Shown here: positions 18,401 to 26,860 of the stretch, piece by piece | Numbering within the stretch: the first letter of the stretch is position 1 | Layout: every line of letters begins with the position of its first letter | NCBI GenBank assembly: GCA_037783545.1 | Contig: JBBELK010000515.1 | Coordinates: 186,001-250,000 of the forward strand | Length of the DNA stretch: 64,000 nucleotides | Direction: 5' to 3' | DNA from: Henricia sp. BOLD:AAB3569 | Lineage: Eukaryota > Echinodermata > Asteroidea > Spinulosida > Echinasteridae | The notes under the pieces: generated by a model | What the model was told of the DNA's origin: nothing | Seen by the model: only the letters and a program-made list of their open reading frames with translations | The model's database searches: none | Program-made: the position numbers and the translations under genes

Positions 18401-20446
18401 AATCTTTCAGCCTGTTTTATTATGTTTTGTATACAAGGTCCGAGGCCATGATCAACTTTTCAATTCTTGCCAAAATTTCTTCAGAGACCCTATGACGATA
18501 CCTTAAGATCCATGACATCTCCCTTGTGCCTTTCTTGAGCAATAAGCTGTGGTTCCCTGCTGATGTCATCTCCATCCACGTCACCGCTGGCCAATGATGA
18601 ATGATCTCCCATACCAGATAATGCATCGTTTCTGTCCTTGTTGCTTGATGGTAAATGCCACAGGCATAATCTGTTCTCCTGTGTTAAAATTGAAACCTTT
18701 TAAAAGTTGCATGAAACATGAAAGTTTACTAAAGGATATGTTTTGCACGTTGTAATTTCACAGAGTTTAACACAATAAGAATTTAAATAACCCTGAATGC
18801 CGCAATAGGGCGACATTTCGGGAAGACTCTCCCCGGAGACCACCGAAAATTTCGGCAAGAGTCACTCAAAATGACACCTTATTTTTTTACCCAAAGCTTC
18901 CAGAGATGCTTTCAGACCTAAGAGAATCGGTTCTAGACCTAATAAAAATGGTTCTCGATTTTAAAAAAAATGGTTTTTGACCTAAACAAATTATTTTTAA
19001 ACTCAAAAATATTAGGGCGACACCAAAATGTCGCCCTATTGAGCACGTCGCCCTAATATACCTTTTTTACACACGATTTGTCGCCCTATCCTACAATTCA
19101 TAGTTTTCAAGAAGTTGATCATGGATATTTTTCTTCAAGAATTCCGTTGGCATTTTTTCGTAAAAATTTAACAAAGATTTGAATTAAATTACCTCCTGGA
19201 ATCCACAGATCATTAAATTCTAGGATATACTTCCCACTTGCCCTTCTGTCGGAAATGTTGCTTTGTGGGAAGTACTTAGGCCTATATCTTAGATTAAATA
19301 TCTGTCATCGACATTGTCTGTTGATTTCCGGAGCTGAGGTAAATTCCTTCAAATCTTTGTTTGTATGTTACGAAAAAAATACCATTCCGTTTACTGGTCG
19401 CCACTGAGAGATGCCGTGTGGTAGGCCTACTGGTAGAAACAGTTTAGTATTTTCAAGGAAATTGTTGAATGTTTTTAACTCCGACCTGCAAAATCCATTC
19501 TCTTTGTTTAAATATTAACATGTTCGGTGTTCCTACCTCCATGATGCACCTATCAATTCGTCGGGTTCACCACGAAGTGACGTATCCGTCAAAAAAACAT
19601 ATTTTTGGCAATTTCTGTTTTTGGTATAATTTGACTTTATTTGGTGTCCTTAACATTTGTGCAAAGTTACGAGACTTGACAATTTGTATTTTTTTAATTA
19701 CAGAAGTTGCCTAAAACCACGTAACTAATGGGTATGCAAATTTTCTTTTTCACGAAGTGGCGTATCGCGATACGCCACTCATTGAAAAAGATGGTATGTG
19801 CATGAATTGCTTTTTCACGAAGTGGCGTATCGCGATACGCCACTTCGTGAAAAAGCCACGCGCCAGGGCGACGTTGTAAATATTACGCGCGCAGTGAAAT
19901 ACAGACATGGGGCGAATTCTGTGGCAAATCACGCATGGTCGGCATTTTTCTTTTTCACGAAGTGACGAATAAGTTTTAAGCTAGAGTGTTCTTTAATTAG
20001 ACAATCAATACAATAAAAAAGTATAAATTTACGTCATTTAACTCATACTAAAAGTATCACATAAAAAGACTGACGACTTTTCATACAATAACCGGCGAAG
20101 TTGGAGTTTTAAAAATTGACCAACTTTAAAAGCGATTTTCTCAAAACAAAGTTTTACTACTGCGCTCGCGGATACGTCACTTCGTGGTGCACCCGACGAA
20201 TTGTACCTACCCTCGCGCCGCCCCACCCCACCCCCGCGCCGCCCCACCCCACCCCCGCGCCGCCCCACCCCACCCCTTTGGGCAAACAACGTCAGACTCA
20301 GAAATGTTGAAAAAGCAAAAGCTCACATCATTATCCCAGCTTCCGGTAACAAACACAGTGGAAGGCTGCAGACCTTGCAAGTCACCATGCTGCCACCGAA
20401 CTCTGCTCACTTTCTGGGAAATAAATTTCACTGAAACGCTTGCCAT
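12181..20446 (-). CDS. NUP43: NUP43 nucleoporin, complete eight-exon gene
   Basis: NUP43 is a WD-repeat beta-propeller subunit of the Nup107-160 (Y) complex, the scaffold of the nuclear pore, also found at kinetochores. Eight coding exons on the minus strand (20327-20446, 18502-18678, 17865-17942, 16029-16191, 14856-14991, 13853-14004, 13122-13241, 12181-12410) join in phase with GT/AG sites to 1176 nt, 391 residues (human 380). Diagnostic matches to human: KFISQKVSRVRW, FVTGSWDND, TTGEDGRINVL, INAVTYL, ALHCVDRHPTQSHLVA, IWEVKFHP, DHLFTCSEDGS and a C-terminal SLDVEGDQLVCGTDGEAIF. Exon phases 0,0,0,1,2,1,1 match at every join. Introns hold many MITEs and SINE pieces. It lies next to LATS, as in human. 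The last acceptor (12411-12412) is the least certain splice site. Confidence 0.93.
12525..12660 (-). repeat. tRNA-derived repeat, two units (NUP43 intron 7)
   Basis: Read on the minus strand, two units of the same 77-bp repeat as the 9.7-10.9 kb array end in a T-arm with B-box-like GGGTTCAAATCCCGATG. So this copy keeps a tRNA 3' half that the array has lost. Confidence 0.7.
13122..13241 (-). CDS. NUP43: NUP43 exon 7
   Basis: 120 nt after a pyrimidine-rich acceptor (tccccccttgcag), ending ACAG|GTAAAA in phase 1: IWEVKFHPTCSDHLFTCSED, then GSVLHWNGSG; human has MWEVHFHPSNPEHLFTCSED then GSLWHWDAS. Confidence 0.93.
13330..13480 (+). repeat. SINE-like fragment (NUP43 intron 6)
   Basis: GTTGCAGGTTCGACACCCGA resembles a tRNA T-arm. 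It is followed by TGCCCTTGAGCAAGGCACTC, a block I recall as common in marine animal SINEs. Boundaries uncertain. Confidence 0.5.
13853..14004 (-). CDS. NUP43: NUP43 exon 6
   Basis: 152 nt after acceptor gtatttttcag, ending CCAA|GTAAGC in phase 1: LTGEKTALHCVDRHPTQSH, NNILNIWDLR and FPVTLFDSH, matching human LTGDRVPLHCVDRHPNQQH and LSIWDVR. Confidence 0.93.
14167..14609. mobile_element. MITE, TGGCTGCGTTCGGGCGTG family (NUP43 intron 5)
   Basis: Inverted ends TGGCTGCGTTCGGGCGTG bound 443 bp. Internal blocks ACTCCCCATTTGTTGGGGAG and AGTATAACTCGTGTTAACAC recur in a second copy split around 36767-37513. Confidence 0.75.
14856..14991 (-). CDS. NUP43: NUP43 exon 5
   Basis: 136 nt after acceptor ttgtccacag, ending GCT|GTGAGT in phase 2: DDADSSSINAVTYLKSNQ and VTVNSTGQMKIFDLRQ, matching human DNADSSTLHAVTFLRTPE and LTVNSIGQLKIWDFRQ. 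Confidence 0.93.
15678..15923. mobile_element. MITE, compact copy of the 781-1830 family (NUP43 intron 4)
   Basis: Inverted ends CTGGGGGCAATTTCATGGTG and CATGAAAATGGCACCTG, with inner mirror blocks TGTTTAGCACAAAAAT. Length about 245 bp. It shows the unbroken form of the 781-1830 element. Confidence 0.75.
16029..16191 (-). CDS. NUP43: NUP43 exon 4
   Basis: 163 nt after acceptor ctttgtacag, ending ATAG|GTAAAC in phase 1. It carries VTTTGEDGRINVLRLEN and IRTI, matching human VTVGEDGRINLFRAD and VRTI. Confidence 0.92.
16280..16440 (-). repeat. Dispersed repeat fragments (NUP43 intron 3)
   Basis: 16280-16420 matches the repeat at 11140-11400. It is followed by GGGTCATTCCATGAAAACGG and TGTCCCCTTTACGTC, which resembles one end of the GGGTC MITE family without its partner. 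Confidence 0.5.
17081..17239. mobile_element. Near-perfect 159-bp hairpin MITE (NUP43 intron 3)
   Basis: Arms of about 75 bases pair almost completely from TAACAATTATATAATATTGG inwards to a tight CTCGCCTTCGGCTCG turn. Blocks GATATGAGAATATACCGCAC and TCATGAAAATACCGAACTCG mirror exactly or nearly so. Confidence 0.85.
17865..17942 (-). CDS. NUP43: NUP43 exon 3
   Basis: Twenty-six codons between acceptor tattttgcag and donor CAA|GTATGT: FVSPEVFLAASSDGSVQAV, matching human ERIVAASSTGCVTVF. Confidence 0.9.
18502..18678 (-). CDS. NUP43: NUP43 exon 2
   Basis: Fifty-nine codons, acceptor tttaacacag, donor AAG|GTATCG. It begins ENRLCLWHLPSS, completing the WD strand broken after exon 1, and ends HKGDVMDLK (human HHGDVMDLQ). 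Confidence 0.9.
18804..19089. mobile_element. MITE with ATAGGGCGACA ends (NUP43 intron 1)
   Basis: AATAGGGCGACATTTCGG at left and TTTGTCGCCCTAT at right. Two further internal copies (TTAGGGCGACACC and TGTCGCCCTATTGAG) near 19010-19045 suggest a nested or rearranged element. Confidence 0.6.
19554..20203. mobile_element. 650-bp MITE rich in CACGAAGTGGCGTATCG (NUP43 intron 1)
   Basis: Inverted ends CAATTCGTCGGGTTCACCAC and GTGGTGCACCCGACGAATTG. Inside lie repeated CACTTCGTG / CACGAAGTG blocks and a perfect 48-bp palindrome at 19809-19856. A diverged copy is at 38503-39247. Confidence 0.8.
20212..20276 (+). repeat. Triple 21-bp GC-rich tandem repeat (NUP43 intron 1)
   Basis: Three copies of GCGCCGCCCCACCCCACCCC(C) lie about 50 bp from the exon 1 donor. 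The transcribed strand is G-rich (GGGGTGGGGCGG), able to form a G-quadruplex in the nascent RNA. Confidence 0.9.
20327..20446 (-). CDS. NUP43: NUP43 exon 1
   Basis: Forty codons from ATG at 20446 to donor GAT|GTGAGC. It encodes the first blade start, ending TGSWDND. The alanine-rich N-terminus MASVSVKFISQK aligns to human MEEIYAKFVSQK. Confidence 0.93.
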
Positions 20447-20847
20447 TTTAAGTTTAATTCAAGTTTATTTAAACAGTTTTAATTGGTCTACAAAGGTTGC
20501 ACCTGTACGTACATGCACGTGCACAGTACACAACACAAGTCATGTAAGACAAAACCCGCGAAATCCATATCAACCCTGTTCGCCCTCTTGGTGGCGCTAT
20601 ACGTGTTTCGCTGAAGTGGGAAAATGCCACAGACATAAAGAACCTATAGACACACAAGGCCTGTAGAAAAGAACGGCAGGGTACCGTAAGTGAGACGGCG
20701 CCAGACTAAACTCCAAACCATGGGCGGAAGTGATTTTAAAATGTGCACGACTGTAAAGGAAAACGTCGTTCTTTATGTCTGTGGAAAATGCATAGAGTTG
20801 TATATGAGCCGTTATACAACTCTATGGGAAAATGTGAGAAGAATGGC

Positions 20848-20965
20848 CGTGTCCGATCTAAATTCAATGGCTGTGGCTCAAAAATAAATCACGAGTCTGT
20901 GGCGGAAGACGTCAGTTAGACGGCTTGGTTACTTTCCATTGACTTATGTGTATTCATTTCAAGAC
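20848..20965. mobile_element. MITE, GGCCGTGTCCGA family, copy 3
   Basis: TGGCCGTGTCCGATCTAAAT, CAATGGCTGTGGCTC and GACGGCTTGGTTACTTTCCA match copies at 7558 and 8903. Just upstream an AT hairpin (CATAGAGTTGTATA ... TATACAACTCTATG, 20788-20825) stands alone. Confidence 0.55.
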
Positions 20966-21299
20966 GTTTACAAAATTCGAACACGTCCAAAGGTTCGTAA
21001 TTTCCTTGCAAAAATAGAGTCATAAACTAGACAAGATTTGCAATGTCCCTTACTTTCCCAAAAAACCTTACTCCGATGGAAGACAGAAGCAGTTCAAATA
21101 TTATTATGCAATGATTCCGGATTCCGCCTGTGATATCTTTTATGAAAAACGATAATTAAAGATGGCTTACAAGGGCGCCCTCGTACTACTGGTATATTAT
21201 AACAATCATTAATCAACCTTAAAGGTGCTGTTAGATCACTTTTGTTATATATTTTTAATATTTTTCTCATCCAAATATATTATTATTTCTAAGGATAAT

Positions 21300-21500
21300 T
21301 ACAAAACCTACCGATGTTTTGTAAATTAATTTATCCGGTTACAAAAAGTGCAGTGATTACACCAACCTTTTTGCTTCCACATCCAAATTGGATAATGTCC
21401 TGTTTTCTTTCCATGGATAGTATTTCGGGAAGGTATATTTTACATGATTGTTAGATTAGAACGAAATTCATTTTCTGGATTATGAAGGAAAAAAATAGTT
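21300..21500 (-). repeat. Dispersed repeat, minus copy of 11140-11400 family
   Basis: Reverse match: TTGCTTCCACATCCAAATTG and ATTGTTAGATTAGAACGAAA correspond to complementary blocks of the 11 kb and 16 kb copies. 20970-21300 and 21500-21670 show nothing else except a short (TA)n. Confidence 0.6.
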
Positions 21501-21674
21501 TCAGCTTTCCAATGCAAGGCTTCCGCCCGAGATAATTATCTTTTATCTTATATATATATATATGCGTGTTCACACGATTTTTTTAAGAGGGCGCCCTCGT
21601 GAGTGAACGAATCTAGGCCCCTGGCTACCGTGTATTACGGCAATCTTTTAAACTAGGTAGTAGCCTATACATGA

Positions 21675-22146
21675 TTGGTAATCTCAAAAATCAGAAATGT
21701 TCACAGATTTACGCCTAACTTACACAATATAAACGTGATGACCGTAGAAAACCTCCCCTGAATTGGTTTTGTCTAAAGTGCTATAGTCTTTGAGAAATAA
21801 GTAAAACAATTAGTTTTCGTCTCATGAGACGAAAATTAAATTCGCCCCAAAACCATTTCGCCCAAGTGCCATTTCGCCCCCAAACCACTTCGCCCGAGTG
21901 CCATTTCGCCCCAAATCACTTCGTCCAAAACACTACATCTCCCAAATGCTACTTCGCCCAAAAATCACTTCGTGCACAGGCCGTTGTTCAGGGCGAAGTG
22001 GTTTTAGGGCGAAATTACTGCAAACCCTTTTTTGACTGTTTTCTGAAAAGTTAGACGAAGTACGGAGCTGATTTTTGCTCAGGTTGGTTTTAATATATTC
22101 ATTCACACAATGGGATAAAACTATTTGTAACAGTTTACCAATCATG
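21675..22146 (+). repeat. Left arm of a large inverted repeat around the 450-codon gene
   Basis: About 470 bp match 25340-25755 in reverse. Landmarks: AAATCAGAAATGTTCACAGA, the palindrome TCGTCTCATGAGACGA, a tract of degenerate ACTTCGCCC repeats (21840-22000), GTTGGTTTTAAT and AGTTTACCAATCATG. Confidence 0.8.
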
Positions 22147-22206
22147 TAAACTGTCTTTAAGCGAGCGAAATTCCATTATCCAATACCACTAAAAGTTAGA
22201 TCACTG

Positions 22207-23559
22207 CTAGCGTCGAGCTAGACAGCTCCCGTGTAGTTTCCGAATCATTTGGTCCTCCTCCTCGTCAATGACGTCACTTCCAGAACCCTCCTCAACCACA
22301 TCTCTCTCAATACTAGCTTCAGGCCAGTTCTTTGTCAGAAACTTTGCCACTTTGCTCAGCACGTTTTCGTTTTCCCTGCTTTGGTCAACTTTTCTCAGAT
22401 AAAGAACCGTCTCTAATTCTCGCGTTGGCTTGAGGCTTTGCCGCAATGCGATGCTTTTGTCAGTTGGACTGGGTTCCCGAAGTGCATCCTCGCGCTCAAT
22501 TTTTGGGAATCTGTAAGCCGCCCACGGCTCAAAGATTTTTGTGGAACATGGTATAGCTTTCGTTTTGACGGTACGTTTGAGGTTTGGGCTCGTCTGTGGC
22601 CTGTTTACCGACTTACGGCGACAGAGGCGTCCCTGGCGAAGCACACAAGGGGAGAGGGGAGCGGGATGGCCCGGGTTTCCATAACTAGTTGATCTTTGGT
22701 CTTCAACGGAGCGGATTAAGTTTGGGCTGATATGGATGGCTTTTCGGCGCGAGTCAAGCGAGCCTCGGAATGATTGGCAGATAGAATGATTGGCAGATTT
22801 GACAATTTGGTGAGGGTGGTCACGTTCCTTTAGCTGGCCTGTCCTCTTAGAAATACACTGCGATTTGCTTGTCACCAACTTACTTGGAACTCGACCGCAA
22901 TGAGTGGACTTATATTGATTCTGATTCTTAGAGTCTCGGAAGGACACCAGTTTAGATCGCTTGGGCCCGGCAGTTGATGCACGAGGCAAATTAAACGAGT
23001 TACTGGGATGGTGTTCGGGACTTACCGAACGCTCACTCCCTTCACTGCTTTCATCTTTATCGTTTCGTTTCAGAGTCTCTTGCGTTCGTCTCGAAACGGT
23101 CAAGCCTTCGAACAGCAAGTCCACCTCTTTAACAGGAGACGGTGAACAGATTTCATCGTCACTGGAGTCAAGATCGTCTGCGGTTATTGGTGATCTGATT
23201 GCAAGGCGCCTGGCCTGTTGGTTCAACCGATGATCCGAGTATGGTCCTGACACGGTCGTGCCGAACGCAATCGCTTCGCGCCGGAGCATCGTCGACCGAG
23301 TGTCTTGGCCAGAAAACGGTGTCAGTCTCTCAGATCCCAGACGTCTCTTACAGAAAGATAAAGACCCAGGAGACTCCCGGTGCAAGCGAAGCTCAGTCTC
23401 AAGCAATCTCTTTTTTCTCATCAAGTTCCTCAACACAAGATTTCGCTCTCTTTCGATCGCCAATAAATTGATGGCGCTCGCCCGTTGCAGAATCACATTT
23501 GCATGTTGGGATCTTTCCGCGTATGTTCCTTTCACGCAGTATTCCGTCATCTCAGACAT
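22207..23559 (-). CDS. Uncharacterised intronless protein, 450 residues
   Basis: I do not recognise this protein. It is an uninterrupted frame from ATG at 23559 to a stop at 22207. Residues 20-60 (AERSQHANVILQRASAINLL onwards) are helical, heptad-like and charged, consistent with a short coiled coil. The rest is serine-, arginine- and proline-rich and probably disordered, with acidic clusters (DDLDSSDDE near residue 130 and DVIDEEEDQ near the C-terminus). No signal peptide or membrane segment is seen. Base composition is GC-richer than its flanks, and the length is far beyond chance, so it is very likely a real host gene. It may be a retrocopy or a lineage-specific gene. It lies between inverted repeat arms at 21675-22146 and 25340-25755; the left arm ends only 60 bp past the stop. 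Confidence 0.72.
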   Translation of the reverse strand: MSEMTEYCVKGTYAERSQHANVILQRASAINLLAIERERNLVLRNLMRKKRLLETELRLHRESPGSLSFCKRRLGSERLTPFSGQDTRSTMLRREAIAFGTTVSGPYSDHRLNQQARRLAIRSPITADDLDSSDDEICSPSPVKEVDLLFEGLTVSRRTQETLKRNDKDESSEGSERSVSPEHHPSNSFNLPRASTAGPKRSKLVSFRDSKNQNQYKSTHCGRVPSKLVTSKSQCISKRTGQLKERDHPHQIVKSANHSICQSFRGSLDSRRKAIHISPNLIRSVEDQRSTSYGNPGHPAPLSPCVLRQGRLCRRKSVNRPQTSPNLKRTVKTKAIPCSTKIFEPWAAYRFPKIEREDALREPSPTDKSIALRQSLKPTRELETVLYLRKVDQSRENENVLSKVAKFLTKNWPEASIERDVVEEGSGSDVIDEEEDQMIRKLHGSCLARR

Positions 23560-24415
23560 GCTGTGACGTCAGCAAGACTAGCTTACTCTTAACAAAATCA
23601 TTTCTGTAGCAAAATTCCAAGTCGGAAAAGTTTGGCTTGCCTAGGTGGCTTGTGCCCTGACAGTTGTTCACTATACATTGTACACACTCTTTGCACGTGA
23701 CGTCATCAGAAAAACTCTATTCTTGGTGTTAAAAATAAAATTATCACACCTATCTGTCAGAAATCTGCTGTTTCTATTCTCAAATACGTTCACTGAATAC
23801 TTTTAGTATCACCTGGAATACGATTTCCAAAGTTCAACACGAACAATGACGGGAAGCAGTGACTTTTCTTTTAATTTCCAAATAAGATAATCTTAAATTA
23901 CCCATAGCAAGAAATTATACACCCATGTGCGAACACTAAGTTAAATGAGAGATCACATAAGCGAGTAATTTGACGAATGGATGTTTACATTAGCTACAAA
24001 CAACGCACGAATGTGCCCTTTTATAAACACAATGCTTTGGGGTAAACATTCCGAGAAGATGGACAAAAGCGACCAAGCGAACACGATATACCTACCACAC
24101 ATTGTTCGCAGATTTCTTCGAGTCTTTGGTGAAAACCATGCACCAGTAGGTTATATGTCAAAATAGATTTCTCGCGTAAATTTGATCAACATTTTGTAAT
24201 TAGGAAATATTAACACTCTAATGCAGGACTTAATATTGTCACATGGCTGAAAACGTATACAAGGATCTAAAATAACCATACAATATAGGTCTACAATTTA
24301 CTTAACACAAACCAAACAATTATTTCTAATGAATTTTGTTTATACTGCAAGGGTCTGTTTTCACAAGATTGTAAAGTCCCGAACGAACGAAATTCAAAGT
24401 CGACTAACTCTATAC
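23560..24415. other. Upstream region of the 450-codon gene
   Basis: AT-rich, no convincing exon or repeat. TGACGTCA-like motifs near 23566 and 23698 could be promoter elements but this is weak. Confidence 0.3.
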
Positions 24416-24419
24416 GTAT

Positions 24420-24662
24420 GGGTCTTTCTATAAATTAGGGGTCAAAAAGTGTGACATTTAGTGTCCCCCGTTACACCTGATATGTGTTACTTTTCGTACA
24501 ATCATTAAAATGGCTTTTAAACCATTTTGTATTAATTGACTTTATGTACTCACTCTTTGAGATGGAAAGTATCTAAAGAATGTGTCCTGAATTTACAAAA
24601 ACAAGATGTAAAATGTAACGGGGGACACCAACATTGGACCCTTATAATTTATAGAAAGACCC
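24420..24662. mobile_element. MITE, GGGTC family, copy 3
   Basis: Inverted ends GGGTCTTTCTATAAATTAGG and its complement, with a perfect 4-bp duplication GTAT at 24416-24419 and 24663-24666. 243 bp, internally very like copy 2 but in opposite orientation. Confidence 0.87.
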
Positions 24663-24666
24663 GTAT

Positions 24667-25335
24667 AAAATAATTTGAGATAATGACAGAACTCAATTAA
24701 TTCATGTTTTATAGTGTTTGGAGCCAGTACGCTATTTACCGGTAAATGGGTTTACGGGTAAAATTCGGGATCTTTAATAGAAACACGCAAGTGATATATT
24801 CCTTTGTTACAGGTTCGCTTTTCCATGCTCACATACCACAGCAGACTCGTGTAATTTCACGACGTGGCCAGATACCTTTTGACACGGCCTAATTTCAAGG
24901 CATAGATAGCCATATATTCCAGACCAACAAAAGAAACAAGGGAGTATGAATATTTAAATAAATGCACCAATAAAAAAGCAGGGGAATTCCTTTCCCATCA
25001 GAAAATTTATCCGCGTCCGAGTTGCTAATTCGATTTAGTAACTTGTGAATTTGTGGACAAAAACACGTCTTGGACATGAAGAAATTAAGATGGCGCCAAC
25101 CCCGGAACCTATTTTAGACAATAACATTATTATTTGGAAAGTCGTGCCGTTTTGTAAATTGGCTCTCGCGCATCAAAAAACATCTGTCAGCACTTCATTA
25201 AATTATTGAATATATCTTGGCCGTGCTTGTTGTGCAAATAGCGTCTTGGAAGAAAATGAACTTTGGACACCTCGGTTTTTGTGGGAACTAACAAAAAGTG
25301 TCATCATAATTTTTGATTAACTGTTGGCCTTGTTT
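24667..25335. other. Interval without recognised features
   Basis: AT-rich; no exon, RNA gene or clear repeat seen on either strand. Confidence 0.3.
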
Positions 25336-25339
25336 TAAA

Positions 25340-25755
25340 TGTAGAACACATGATTGGTAAACCGTTACAAATAGTTTTATCCCCCTGTGTGATTGAAGAT
25401 ATGCCTGATTAAAACCAACCCGAGTAAAACAGTCGAAAAGCTTTCTCTTCACTTCGCCCAAAAACCACTTCGCCCTGAACCACGACCTGTGCACGAAGTG
25501 TTTTAGGGGCGAAGTGACATTCGGGCGAATTGGTGTTTAGGCGAAGTGGTTTTTGGGGCGAATTGGCTTTTGGGCGAAGTGGTGCAGGGCGAAGTGGTTT
25601 TGGGGCGAAGTGAATTTTCGTCTCATGAGACGAAAAATAATTGTCTTACTCATTTCTCAAAGACCCGTTTTAGGGGAAGCTTACTACCGTTATCATGAAA
25701 TATTGTGTAAATCATGTGTAAATCTGTGAACATTTCTGATTTTCGAGATTCCCAA
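25340..25755 (-). repeat. Right arm of the large inverted repeat
   Basis: Reverse counterpart of 21675-22146, with the same order of blocks: CATGATTGGTAAACCG, ATTAAAACCAACC, an ACTTCGCCC repeat tract (25450-25610), the palindrome TCGTCTCATGAGACGA and AAATCTGTGAACATTTCTGA. Confidence 0.8.
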
Positions 25756-26321
25756 TAGTGAGCAGGGCTTTAAACCGCGATACATAATCGCTTGCGTATC
25801 TTGTTTACTGCTGTCTATCCGACTACATCCGCACAGTTATCTACCGCCTTTTAGGATTCCTCAAGATGTTAAGGCGCGCGCGAAATATTGACAATACTAA
25901 TCTTTAGACAAATGATTCTCAAGTGTCCAAAAAAATGTGTAATCATGTCCCCAAAACACCTTGATATTTTGGGTCAAAATTCAGGAATCACATAATCTAC
26001 AAGACTGGTTCCCTGTCCTCATATTTACTTCCCCTCCGTCGTATATGAGCGAGCAGCGTAGCGCACATGGACAGGGGACCAGCCTAATAATCTACATGCG
26101 CACAACCATTTACCGCTTTAAAGATAAGTGCGTTTTGGGTGTGGCACCTCGAAAAATAGAAAGTTTTTTTAAATTGATATTTTTTTCTAGAAACATACAA
26201 GTTTTTCGCTTTGAAATGAGACATCAACGAAAGAAAATCGACCAACGTTTAGTTATCGAACAATTATTGTCAATATTTCGAATTATTACGGACCGCCAAT
26301 AATTCAAGGCATATCCTACAT

Positions 26322-26530
26322 TATTTTGCCCAAGTCTGTCCCGTATCTGGTCTGCAGTGGGCCACGCACAGCACGCCCTCCGTACCGGTGGCCTGTCCAA
26401 TCTTGTTTCTTCTTTCTCAGAAAGTCTTCCGAGACAGACGAAAAGAGATTTGACAGGCCACTAGTCCAGAGGGCTCGCTGCACGCCGCGGTTCACAGACC
26501 AAATACCAAGTGAGACTTGGGCAAGTCTAT
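26322..26530. mobile_element. MITE with TTGCCCAAGTCT ends
   Basis: TTGCCCAAGTCTG at left and AGACTTGGGCAAGTC at right, with inner mirror blocks TATCTGGTCTG and CAGACCAAATA. The sequence just right of it (26540-26680) is shared with 37600-37800. 25760-26320 shows nothing. Confidence 0.6.
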
Positions 26531-26860
26531 AGTCAAGTAGCAAAAACGGCGGCGTTTTTCAAAGTTTGATGTTTTCTTATTAAAATAAAGTAATTGCTTT
26601 AAAAATTTGTTCAGAGAGAAACAAAAATCGAATTTGCCGAGAACCACGGACTGTATATCTTTAAACAGAGACTAAAAAAGGTCGGCCACTTTTAGTTTGC
26701 ACAATTTATAAAACGCTAAAGTTTTCGTGATACCAATGATGGTTCTGACCATTTAGCAGATGGCCAAAACTTGTGAAGCGAAACAGTTCAGGGATTTTAG
26801 TGTGCTAAGATATCGGAGCGTTCCTCCGTTTCCAAGTTGAAAGGCTAAATTTGTTTCGCA

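Noticed and set aside
20577-20600. CTCF-like site (CCACCAAGAGGGCG on the minus strand), and a similar one near 17743
   Set aside because: Spacing departs from the core consensus by an extra base, and AGAGGGCGCT also occurs within repeats here (28673), so it is too weak to claim.
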